64,000 bases of DNA from Osmia lignaria lignaria (taxonomy: Eukaryota > Arthropoda > Insecta > Hymenoptera > Megachilidae). Under the pieces are notes generated by a model. That model did no database searches and was not told the DNA's origin. It saw nothing but the letters and a program-made list of their open reading frames with translations. The stretch covers positions 2,046,001-2,110,000 of the forward strand of contig NW_027478170.1 in the NCBI RefSeq assembly GCF_051020975.1. Reading direction: 5' to 3'. The translations under genes and the position numbers were made by a program. Position 1 is the stretch's first letter; each line of letters opens with the position of its first letter. This document shows positions 37,155 to 48,424 of this stretch, piece after piece.

Positions 37155-37476
37155 TTGCAGATTTATCTCAAGGGAGGGGGCCTGACGGACATATTTCGAG
37201 ATATTTCTTCTTCTTGTTGTTCTTCTTCTGCACAGCTAAGCTGGAAGTGGCATTTGCAGCTCGCAATAGTGCAGAGTTATCTCAAAGAAAGGGGCCACGG
37301 TGTTTCTGTATCTCTATTATGTTGGTGCGGCTTCGGAACTTTTAAATATCTTGATATATCTCGAGAACTACGCATCTGATCAAAAAATATCATAGAACAT
37401 AAAAAGTAGGAAACTTAATTCTCTACAAAAAAGGTCTCTGAACATTTTGCCATAGCTCGCTTCGTTTCCGAGATAT
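37155..37476 (+). repeat. class A monomer linking the 7-mers to the 8-mer
   Basis: This is a plain class A unit with private GGGAGGGGGCC and the tail GGTCTCTGAACATT. The same tail precedes each TTTCAGTATC unit (40053, 45527, 48425), so the junction between this unit and the next is itself conserved among blocks. Confidence 0.85.
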
Positions 37477-40052
37477 TTGCAGATTTATCTCAAGGGAAGG
37501 GGCCTGACGGACATATTTCGAGATATTTCTTCTTCTTGTTGTTCTTCTTCTGCACAGCTAAGCTGGAAGTGGCATTTGCGGCTCGCACTAGTGCAGAGTT
37601 ATCTCAAAGAAAGGGGCCACGGTGTTTCAGTATCTCTATTATGTTGGTGCGGCTTCGGAACTTTTAAATATCTCGATATATCTCGAAAACTACGCTTCTG
37701 ATCAAAAAATATCATAGAACATAAATTGTAGGAAACAGAATTCTCTACAAAAAAGGTCTCTTAACATTTTGCCATAGCTCGCTTCGTTTCCGAGATATTT
37801 GCAGATTTATCTCAAGGGAAGGGGCCTGACGGACATATTTCGAGATATTTCTTCTTCTTGTTGTTCTTCTTCTGCACAGCTAAGCTGGAAGTGGCATTTG
37901 CGGCTCGCACTAGTGCAGAGTTATCTCAAAGAAAGGGGCCACGGTGTTTCTGTATCTCTATTATGTTGGTGCGGCTTCGGAACTTTTAAATATCTCGATA
38001 TATCTCGAAAACTACGCTTCTGATCAAAAAATATCATAGAACATAAATTGTAGGAAACAGAATTCTCTACAAAAAAGGTCTCTTAACATTTTGCCATAGC
38101 TCGCTTCGTTTCCGAGATATTTGCAGATATATCTCAAGGGAAGGGGCCTGACGGACATATTTCGAGATATTTCTTCTTCTTGTTGTTCTTCTTCTGCACA
38201 GCTAAGCTGGAAGTGGCATTTACAGCTCGCAATAGTGCAGAGTTATCTCAAAGAAAGGGGCCACGGTGTTTCTGTATCTCTATTATGTTGGTGCGGCTTC
38301 GGAACTTTTAAATATCTTGATATATCTCGAGAACTACGCATCTCATCAAAAAATATCATAGAACCTAAAAAGTAGGAAACTTAATTCTCTACAAAAAAGG
38401 TCTCTTAACATTTTGCCATAGCTCGCTTCGTTTCCGAGATATTTGCAGATTTATCTCAAGGGAAGGGGCCTGACGGACATATTTCGAGATATTTCTTCTT
38501 CTTGTTGTTCTTCTTCTGCACAGCTAAGCTGGAAGTGGCATTTGCGGCTCGCACTAGTGCAGAGTTATCTCAAAGAAAGGGGCCACGGTGTTTCTGTATC
38601 CCTATTATGTTGGTGCGGCTTCGGAACTTTTAAATATCTCGATATATCTCGAAAACTACGCTTCTGATCAAAAAATATCATAGAACATAAATTGTAGGAA
38701 ACATAATCCTGTACAAAAAACGTCTCTTAACATTTTGCCATAGCTCGCTTCGTTTCCGAGATATTTGCAGATTCAGCTCAAAGGAACTGGCCTGACGGAC
38801 ATATTTCGAGATATTCCTTCTTCTTGTTGTTCTTCCTCTGCACAGCTAAGCAGGAAGTAGCATTTGCAGCTCGCAATAGTGCAGAGTTATCTCAAAGAAA
38901 GGGGCCACGGTGTTTCTGTATCTCTATTATGTTGGTGCGGCTTCGGAACTTTTGAATATCTTGATATATCTCGAGAACTACGCATCTGATCAAAAAATAT
39001 CATAGAACATAAAAAGTAGGAAACTTAATTCTCTACAAAAAAGGTCTCTTAACATTTCGCCATAGCTCGCTTCGTTTCCGAGATATTTGCAGATTTATCT
39101 CAAGGGAAGGGGCCTCACGGACATATTTCGAGATATTTCTTCTTCTTGTTGTTCTTCTTCTGCACAGCTAAGCTGGAAGTGGCATTTGCAGCTCGCAATA
39201 GTGCAGAGTTATCTCAAAGAAAGGGGCCACGGTGTTTCTGTATCTCTATTATGTTGGTGCGGCTTCGGAACTTTTGAATATCTTGATATATCTCGAGATC
39301 TACGCATCTCATCAAAAAATATCATAGAACGTAAAAAGTAGGAAACTTAATTCTCTACAAAAAACGTCTCTTAACATTTTGCCATAGCTCGCTTCGTTTC
39401 CGAGATATTTGCAGATTCAGCTCAAAGGAACTGGCCTGACGGACATATTTCGAGATATTTCTTCTTCTTGTTGTTCTTCCTCTGCACAGCTAAGCTGGAA
39501 GTAGCATTTGCAGCTCGCAATAGTGCAGAGTTATCTCAAAGAAAGGGGCCACGGTGTTTCTGTATCTCTATTATGTTGGTGCGGCTTCGGAACTTTTAAA
39601 TATCTTGATATATCTCGAGAACTGCGCATCTGATCAAAAAATATCATAGAACATAAAAAGTAGGAAACTTAATTCTCTACAAAAAAGGTCTCTTAACATT
39701 TCGCCATAGCTCGCTTCGTTTCCGAGATATTTGCAGATTTATCTCAAGGGAAGGGGCCTGACGGACATATTTCGAGATATTTCTTCTTCTTGTTGTTCTT
39801 CTTCTGCACAGCTAAGCTGGAAGTGGCATTTGCAGCTCGCAATAGTGCAGAGTTATCTCAAAGAAAGGGGCCACGGTGTTTCTGTATCTCTATTATGTTG
39901 GTGCGGCTTCGGAACTTTTAAATATCTTGATATATCTCGAGAACTACGCATCTGATCAAAAAATATCATAGAACATAAAAAGTAGGAAACTTAATTCTCT
40001 ACAAAAAAGGTCTCTGAACATTTTGCCATAGCTCGCTTCGTTTCCGAGATAT
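37477..40052 (+). repeat. 8-monomer block related to the 9-mers (2576 bp)
   Basis: Order: B with TTTCAGTATC (37477); B (37799); A with TTTACAGC and CATCTCATC (38121); B (38443); Q with AGCAGGAAGTAGC (38765); hybrid (39087); Q with GGAAGTAGC and GAACTGCGC (39409); A (39731). The 9-mers at 45527 and 48425 have the same order but two units where this block has only 39087, so one monomer has been lost or, in the others, gained. Confidence 0.88.
39087..39341 (+). repeat. hybrid monomer segment marking a one-monomer deletion
   Basis: The head has TTTATCTCAAGG and GGGCCTCACGG, as in 47137 and 50035. The right part has CAGCTCGCAATAG, CTTTTGAATATC, CTCGAGATCTACG and CATCTCATC, as in 47459 and 50357. 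In the 9-mers these are two successive monomers. The exchange point lies between about 39117 and 39189, that is, inside a monomer in a stretch where both parents agree. Confidence 0.85.
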
Positions 40053-41662
40053 TTGCAGATTTATCTCAAGGGAAGGGGCCTGACGGACATATTTCGAGAT
40101 ATTTCTTCTTCTTGTTGTTCTTCTTCTGCACAGCTAAGCTGGAAGTGGCATTTGCGGCTCGCACTAGTGCAGAGTTATCTCAAAGAAAGGGGCCACGGTG
40201 TTTCAGTATCTCTATTATGTTGGTGCGGCTTCGGAACTTTTAAATATCTCGATATATCTCGAAAACTACGCTTCTGATCAAAAAATATCATAGAACATAA
40301 ATTGTAGGAAACATAATTCTCTACAAAAAACGTCTCTTAACATTTTGCCATAGCTCGCTTCGTTTCCGAGATATTTGCAGATTTATCTCAAGGGAAGGGG
40401 CCTGACGGACATATTTCGAGATATTTCTTCTTCTTGTTGTTCTTCTTCTGCACAGCTAAGCTGGAAGTGGCATTTGCAGCTCGCAATAGTGCAGAGTTAT
40501 CTCAAAGAAAGGGGCCACGGTGTTTCTGTATCTCTATTATGTTGGTGCGGCTTCGGAACTTTTAAATATCTTGATATATCTCGAGAACTACGCATCTGAT
40601 CAAAAAATATCATAGAACATAAAAAGTAGGAAACTTAATTCTCTACAAAAAAGGTCTCTGAACATTTTGCCATAGCTCGCTTCGTTTCCGAGATATTTGC
40701 AGATTTATCTCAAGGGAAGGGGCCTGACGGACATATTTCGAGATATTTCTTCTTCTTGTTGTTCTTCTTCTGCACAGCTAAGCTGGAAGTGGCATTTGCG
40801 GCTCGCACTAGTGCAGGGTTATCTCAAAGAAAGGGGCCACGGTGTTTCTGTATCCCTATTATGTTGGTGCGGCTTCGGAACTTTTAAATATCTCGATATA
40901 TCTCGAAAACTACGCTTCTGATCAAAAAATATCATAGAACATAAATTGTAGGAAACATAATTCTCTACAAAAAACGTCTCTTAACATTTTGCCATAGCTC
41001 GCTTCGTTTCCGAGATATTTGCAGATTTATCTCAAGGGAAGGGGCCTGACGGACATATTTCGAGATATTTCTTCTTCTTGTTGTTCTTCTTCTGCACAGC
41101 TAAGCTGGAAGTGGCATTTGCGGCTCGCACTAGTGCAGAGTTATCTCAAAGAAAGGGGCCACGGTGTTTCTGTATCCCTATTATGTTGGTGCGGCTTCGG
41201 AACTTTTAAATATCTCGATATATCTCGAAAACTACGCTTCTGATCAAAAAATATCATAGAACATAAATTGTAGGAAACATAATTCTCTACAAAAAACGTC
41301 TCCTAACATTTCGCCATAGCTCGCTTCGTTTCCGAGATATTTGCAGATTCAGCTCAAAGGAACTGGCCTGACGGACATATTTCGAGATATTTCTTCTTCT
41401 TGTTGTTCTTCCTCTGCACAGCTAAGCTGGAAGTGGCATTTGCGGCTCGCAATAGTGCAGAGTTATCTCAAAGAAAGGGGCCACGGTGTTTCTGTATCCC
41501 TATTATGTTGGTGCGGCTTCGGAACTTTTAAATATCTCGATATATCTCGAAAACTACGCTTCTGATCAAAAAATATCATAGAACATAAATTGTAGGAAAC
41601 ATAATTCTCTACAAAAAACGTCTCTTAACATTTTGCCATAGCTCGCTTCGTTTCCGAGATAT

Positions 41663-42950
41663 TTGCAGATTCAGCTCAAAGGAACTGGCCTGACGGACAT
41701 ATTTCGAGATATTTCTTCTTCTTGTTGTTCTTCCTCTGCACAGCTAAGCTGGATGTGGCATTAGCAGCTCGCAATAGTGCAGAGTTATCTCAAAGAAAGG
41801 GGCCACGGTGTTTCTGTATCTCTATTATGTTGGTGCGGCTTCGGAACTTTTAAATATCTTGATATATCTCGAGAACTACGCATCTGATCAAAAAATATCA
41901 TAGAACATAAAAAGTAGGAAACTTAATTCTCTACAAAAAAGGTCTCTTAACATTTCGCCATAGCTCGCTTCGTTTCCGAGATATTTGCAGATTTATCTCA
42001 AGGGAAGGGGCCTGACGGACATATTTCGAGATATTTCTTCTTCTTGTTGTTCTTCTTCTACACAGCTAAGCTGGAAGTGGCATTTGCGGCTCGCAATAGT
42101 GCAGAGTTATCTCAAAGAAAGGGGCCACGGTGTTTCTGTATCTCTATTATGTTGGTGCGGCTTCGGAACTTTTAAATATCTCGATATATGTCGAAAACTA
42201 CGCTTCTGATCCAAAAATATCATAGAGCATAAATTGTAGGAAACATAATTCTCTATAAAAAACGTCTCTTAACATTTTGCCATAGCTCGCTTCGTTTCCG
42301 AGATATTTGCAGATTCAGCTCAAAGGAACTGGCCTGACGGACATATTTCGAGATATTTCTTCTTCTTGTTGTTCTTCGTCTGCACAGCTAAGCTGGAAGT
42401 GGCATTTGCAGCTCGCAATAGTGCAGAGTTATCTCAAAGAAAGGGGCCACGGTGTTTCTGTATCTCTATTATGTTGGTGCGGCTTCGGAACTTTTAAATA
42501 TCTTGATATATCTCGAGAACTACGCATCTGATCAAAAAATATCATAGAACGTAAAAAGTAGGAAACTTAATTCTCTACAAAAAAGGTCTCTGAACATTTT
42601 GCCATAGCTCGCTTCGTTTCCGAGATATTTGCGGATATATCTCAAGGGAAGGGGCCTGACAGACATATTTCGAGATATTTCTTCTTCTTGTTGTTCTTCT
42701 TCTGCACAGCTAAGCTGGAAGTGGCATTTACAGCTCGCAATAGTGCAGAGTTATCTCAAAGAAAGGGGCCACGGTGTTTCTGTATCTCTATTATGTTGGT
42801 GCGGCTTCGGAACTTTTAAATATCTTGATATATCTCGAGAACTACGCATCTGATCAAAAAATATCATAGAACATGAAAAGTAGGAAACATAATTCTCTAC
42901 AAAAAACGTCTCTTAACATTTTGCCATAGCTCGCTTCGTTTCCGAGATAT
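41663..42950 (+). repeat. 4-monomer higher-order repeat, tandem copy 1 (1288 bp)
   Basis: The same four marked units as 32003-33290. The third-unit tail AACGTAAAAAG and the fourth-unit tail ACATGAAAAGTAGG are retained. A private change, CTTCTACACAGC, lies at about 42057. The end of the fourth unit switches from the usual AAACTTAATTC to AAACATAATTCTC followed by AAAAAACG, which marks the joint to copy 2. Confidence 0.92.
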
Positions 42951-44238
42951 TTGCAGATTCAGCTCAAAGGAACTGGCCTGACGGACATATTTCGAGATAT
43001 TTCTTTTTCTTGTTGTTCTTCCTCTGCACAGCTAAGCTGGATGTGGCATTAGCAGCTCGCAATAGTGCAGAGTTATCTCAAAGAAAGGGGCCACGGTGTT
43101 TCTGTATCTCTATTATGTTGGTGCGGCTTCGGAACTTTTAAATATCTTGATATATCTCGAGAACTACGCATCTGATCAAAAAATATCATAGAACATAAAA
43201 AGTAGGAAACTTAATTCTCTACAAAAAAGGTCTCTTAACATTTCGCCATAGCTCGCTTCGTTTCCGAGATATTTGCAGATTTATCTCAAGGGAAGGGGCC
43301 TGACGGACATATTTCGAGATATTTCTTCTTCTTGTTGTTCTTCTTCTGCACAGCTAAGCTGGAAGTGGCATTTGCGGCTCGCAATAGTGCAGAGTTATCT
43401 CAAAGAAAGGGGCCACGGTGTTTCTGTATCTCTATTATGTTGGTGCGGCTTCGGAACTTTTAAATATCTCGATATATGTCGAAAACTACGCTTCTGATCC
43501 AAAAATATCATAGAACATAAATTGTAGGAAACATAATTCTCTATAAAAAACGTCTCTTAACATTTTGCCATAGCTCGCTTCGTTTCCGAGATATTTGCAG
43601 ATTCAGCTCAAAGGAACTGGCCTGACGGACATATTTCGAGATATTTCTTCTTCTTGTTGTTCTTCGTCTGCACAGCTAAGCTGGAAGTGGCATTTGCAGC
43701 TCGCAATAGTGCAGAGTTATCTCAAAGAAAGGGGCCACGGTGTTTCTGTATCTCTATTATGTTGGTGCGGCTTCGGAACTTTTAAATATCTTGATATATC
43801 TCGAGAACTACGCATCTGATCAAAAAATATCATAGAACGTAAAAAGTAGGAAACTTAATTCTCTACAAAAAAGGTCTCTGAACATTTTGCCATAGCTCGC
43901 TTCGTTTCCGAGATATTTGCGGATATATCTCAAGGGAAGGGGCCTGACAGACATATTTCGAGATATTTCTTCTTCTTGTTGTTCTTCTTCTGCACAGCTA
44001 AGCTGGAAGTGGCATTTACAGCTCGCAATAGTGCAGAGTTATCTCAAAGAAAGGGGCCACGGTGTTTCTGTATCTCTATTATGTTGGTGCGGCTTCGGAA
44101 CTTTTAAATATCTTGATATATCTCGAGAACTACGCATCTGATCAAAAAATATCATAGAACATGAAAAGTAGGAAACTTAATTCTCTACAAAAAAGGTCTC
44201 TTAACATTTTGCCATAGCTCGCTTCGTTTCCGAGATAT
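42951..44238 (+). repeat. 4-monomer higher-order repeat, tandem copy 2 (1288 bp)
   Basis: This is a direct copy of 41663-42950, with private TTTCTTTTTCTTG at about 43003. Its fourth unit (43917) keeps the normal tail AAACTTAATTC and leads into the B unit at 44239, as in macro-repeat copy 1. The duplication therefore inserted cleanly between the 4-mer and what followed it. Confidence 0.92.
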
Positions 44239-44560
44239 TTGCAGATTTATCTCAAGGGAAGGGGCCTGACGGACATATTTCGAGATATTTCTTCTTCTTG
44301 TTGTTCTTCTTCTGCACAGCTAAGCTGGAAGTGGCATTTGCGGCTCGCACTAGTGCAGAGTTATCTCAAAGAAAGGGGCCACGGTGTTTCTGTATCCCTA
44401 TTATGTTGGTGCGGCTTCGGAACTTTTAAATATCTCGATATATCTCGAAAACTACGCTTCTGATCAAAAAATATCATAGAACATAAATTGTAGGAAACAT
44501 AATTCTCTACAAAAAACGTCTCTTAATATTTTGCCATAGCTCGCTTCGTTTCCGAGATAT

Positions 44561-44882
44561 TTGCAGATTTATCTCAAGGGAAGGGGCCTGACGGACATAT
44601 TTCGAGATATTTCTTCTTCTTGTTGTTCTTCTTCTGCACAGCTAAGCTGGAAGTGGCATTTGCAGCTCGCAATAGTGCAGAGTTATCTCAAAGAAAGGGG
44701 CCACGGTGTTTCTGTATCTCTATTATGTTGGTGCGGCTTCGGAACATTTAAATATCTTGATATATCTCGAGAACTACGCATCTGATCAAAAAATATCATA
44801 GAACATAAAAAGTAGGAAACTTAATTCTCTACAAAAAAGGTCTCTTAACATTTTGCCATAGCTCGCTTCGTTTCCGAGATAT
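44561..44882 (+). repeat. hybrid monomer marking a two-monomer deletion
   Basis: The head and middle (preceded by CTTAATATTTTGCC, with TTTGCAGCTCGC) match the A units at 33613 and 35867. The right part has GAACATTTAAATATC, found otherwise at 34257 and 36511, two monomers further on. The GGAGATTT unit that lies between them in the 7-mers is missing. The exchange point lies between about 44662 and 44744. Confidence 0.85.
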
Positions 44883-45526
44883 TTGCAGATTTATCTCAAG
44901 GGAAGGGGCCTGACGGACATATTTCGAGATATTTCTTCTTCTTGTTGTTCTTCTTCTGCACAGCTAAGCTGGAAGTGGCATTTGCGGCTCGCACTAGTGC
45001 AGAGTTATCTCAAAGAAAGGGGCCACGGTGTTTCTGTATCCCTATTATGTTGGTGCGGCTTCGGAACTTTTAAATATCTCGATATATCTCGAAAACTACG
45101 CTTCTGATCAAAAAATATCATAGAACATAAATTGTAGGAAACATAATTCTCTACAAAAAACGTCTCTTAACATTTTGCCATAGCTCGCTTCGTTTCCGAG
45201 ATATTTGCAGATTTATCTCAAGGGAAGGGGCCTGACGGACATATTTCGAGATATTTCTTCTTCTTGTTGTTCTTCTTCTGCACAGCTAAGCTGGAAGTGG
45301 CATTTGCAGCTCGCAATAGTGCAGAGTTATCTCAAAGAAAGGGGCCACGGTGTTTCTGTATCTCTATTATGTTGGTGCGGCTTCGGAACTTTTAAATATC
45401 TTGATATATCTCGAGAACTACGCATCTGATCAAAAAATATCATAGAACATAAAAAGTAGGAAACTTAATTCTCTACAAAAAAGGTCTCTGAACATTTTGC
45501 CATAGCTCGCTTCGTTTCCGAGATAT

Positions 45527-48424
45527 TTGCAGATTTATCTCAAGGGAAGGGGCCTGACGGACATATTTCGAGATATTTCTTCTTCTTGTTGTTCTTCTTC
45601 TGCACAGCTAAGCTGGAAGTGGCATTTGCGGCTCGCACTAGTGCAGAGTTATCTCAAAGAAAGGGGCCACGGTGTTTCAGTATCTCTATTATGTTGGTGC
45701 GGCTTCGGAACTTTTAAATATCTCGATATATCTCGAAAACTACGCTTCTGATCAAAAAATATCATAGAACATAAATTGTAGGAAACAGAATTCTCTACAA
45801 AAAAGGTCTCTTAACATTTTGCCATAGCTCGCTTCGTTTCCGAGATATTTGCAGATTTATCTCAAGGGAAGGGGCCTGACGGACATATTTCGAGATATTT
45901 CTTCTTCTTGTTGTTCTTCTTCTGCACAGCTAAGCTGGAAGTGGCATTTGCGGCTCGCACTAGTGCAGAGTTATCTCAAAGAAAGGGGCCACGGTGTTTC
46001 TGTATCTCTATTATGTTGGTGCGGCTTCGGAACTTTTAAATATCTCGATATATCTCGAAAACTACGCTTCTGATCAAAAAATATCATAGAACATAAATTG
46101 TAGGAAACAGAATTCTCTACAAAAAAGGTCTCTTAACATTTTGCCATAGCTCGCTTCGTTTCCGAGATATTTGCAGATATATCTCAAGGGAAGGGGCCTG
46201 ACGGACATATTTCGAGATATTTCTTCTTCTTGTTGTTCTTCTTCTGCACAGCTAAGCTGGAAGTGGCATTTACAGCTCGCAATAGTGCAGAGTTATCTCA
46301 AAGAAAGGGGCCACGGTGTTTCTGTATCTCTATTATGTTGGTGCGGCTTCGGAACTTTTAAATATCTTGATATATCTCGAGAACTACGCATCTCATCAAA
46401 AAATATCATAGAACATAAAAAGTAGGAAACTTAATTCTCTACAAAAAAGGTCTCTTAACATTTTGCCATAGCTCGCTTCGTTTCCGAGATATTTGCAGAT
46501 TTATCTCAAGGGAAGGGGCCTGACGGACATATTTCGAGATATTTCTTCTTCTTGTTGTTCTTCTTCTGCACAGCTAAGCTGGAAGTGGCATTGGCGGCTC
46601 GCACTAGTGCAGAGTTATCTCAAAGAAAGGGGCCACGGTGTTTCTGTATCCCTATTATGTTGGTGCGGCTTCGGAACTTTTAAATATCTCGATATATCTC
46701 GAAAACTACGCTTCTGATCAAAAAATATCATAGAACATAAATTGTAGGAAACATAATTCTGTACAAAAAACGTCTCTTAACATTTTGCCATAGCTCGCTT
46801 CGTTTCCGAGATATTTGCAGATTCAGCTCAAAGGAACTGGCCTGACGGACATATTTCGAGATATTTCTTCTTCTTGTTGTTCTTCCTCTGCACAGCTAAG
46901 CAGGAAGTAGCATTTGCAGCTCGCAATAGTGCAGAGTTATCTCAAAGAAAGGGGCCACGGTGTTTCTGTATCTCTATTATGTTGGTGCGGCTTCGGAACT
47001 TTTAAATATCTTGATATATCTCGAGAACTACGCATCTGATCAAAAAATATCATAGAACATAAAAAGTAGGAAACTTAATTCTCTACAAAAAAGGTCTCTT
47101 AACATTTCGCCATAGCTCGCTTCGTTTCCGAGATATTTGCAGATTTATCTCAAGGGAAGGGGCCTCACGGACATATTTCGAGATATTTCTTCTTCTTGTT
47201 GTTCTTCTTCTGCACAGCTAAGCTGGAAGTGGCATTTGCGGCTCGCACTAGTGCAGAGTTATCTCAAAGAAAGGGGCCACGGTGTTTCTGTATCTCTATT
47301 ATGTTGGTGCGGCTTCGGAACTTTTAAATATCTCGATATATCTCGAAAACTACGCTTCTGATCAAAAAATATCATAGAACATAAATTGTAGGAAACAGAA
47401 TTCTCTACAAAAAAGGTCTCTTAACATTTTGCCATAGCTCGCTTCCTTTCCGAGATATTTGCAGATATATCTCAAGGGAAGGGGCCTGACGGACATATTT
47501 CGAGATATTTCTTCTTCTTGTTGTTCTTCTTCTGCACAGCTAAGCTGGAAGTGGCATTTGCAGCTCGCAATAGTGCAGAGTTATCTCAAAGAAAGGGGCC
47601 ACGGTGTTTCTGTATCTCTATTATGTTGGTGCGGCTTCGGAACTTTTGAATATCTTGATATATCTCGAGATCTACGCATCTCATCAAAAAATATCATAGA
47701 ACGTAAAAAGTAGGAAACTTAATTCTCTACAAAAAACGTCTCTTAACATTTTGCCATAGCTCGCTTCGTTTCCGAGATATTTGCAGATTCAGCTCAAAGG
47801 AACTGGCCTGACGGACATATTTCGAGATATTTCTTCTTCTTGTTGTTCTTCCTCTGCACAGCTAAGCTGGAAGTAGCATTTGCAGCTCGCAATAGTGCAG
47901 AGTTATCTCAAAGAAAGGGGCCACGGTGTTTCTGTATCTCTATTATGTTGGTGCGGCTTCGGAACTTTTAAATATCTCGATATATCTCGAAAACTACGCT
48001 TCTGATCAAAAAATATCATAGAACATAAATTGTAGGAAACATAATTCTCTACAAAAAACGTCTCTTAACATTTTGCCATAGCTCGCTTCGTTTCCGAGAT
48101 ATTTGCAGATTTATCTCAAGGGAAGGGGCCTGACGGACATATTTCGAGATATTTCTTCTTCTTGTTGTTCTTCTTCTGCACAGCTAAGCTGGAAGTGGCA
48201 TTTGCAGCTCGCAATAGTGCAGAGTTATCTCAAAGAAAGGGGCCACGGTGTTTCTGTATCTCTATTATGTTGGTGCGGCTTCGGAACTTTTAAATATCTT
48301 GATATATCTCGAGAACTACGCATCTGATCAAAAAATATCATAGAACATAAAAAGTAGGAAACTTAATTCTCTACAAAAAAGGTCTCTGAACATTTTGCCA
48401 TAGCTCGCTTCGTTTCCGAGATAT
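45527..48424 (+). repeat. 9-monomer higher-order repeat, copy 1 (2898 bp)
   Basis: Order: TTTCAGTATC B (45527); B (45849); TTTACAGC/CATCTCATC A (46171); B (46493); AGCAGGAAGTAGC Q (46815); CCTCACGG B (47137); GCTTCCTTTCC-preceded unit with GAATATC and GAGATCTACG (47459); GGAAGTAGC Q (47781); A (48103). Unlike its counterparts, unit 47781 ends as class B (CTCGAAAACTACGCTTC), so it is a local hybrid. Confidence 0.9.

Larger units (their letters stand above)
30715..40696 (+). repeat. macro-repeat of about 10 kb, copy 1 (31 monomers, 9982 bp)
   Basis: The block starts with the B unit carrying GTGCAGGGTTATC and runs: Q/B (31359); GGATGTGGCATTAGC (32003); ATATATGTCG (32325); TTCTTCGTCTGC (32647); TTTGCGGATATATC (32969); 7-mers; then TTTCAGTATC (37477) to 40375. 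The same ordered markers recur from 40697. The extra unit at 31681 and the duplicated 7-mer make copy 1 longer than the matching part of copy 2. Confidence 0.82.
40697..48424 (+). repeat. macro-repeat of about 10 kb, copy 2 (24 monomers, 7728 bp)
   Basis: This repeats the ordered markers of 30715-40696: GTGCAGGGTTATC (40697), Q/B (41341), GGATGTGGCATTAGC (41663), ATATATGTCG (41985), TTCTTCGTCTGC (42307), TTTGCGGATATATC (42629), then B, A and the TTTCAGTATC block (45527). Against copy 1 it lacks the unit equivalent to 31681, has the 4-mer doubled instead of the 7-mer, and has lost two monomers at 44561. Confidence 0.82.
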
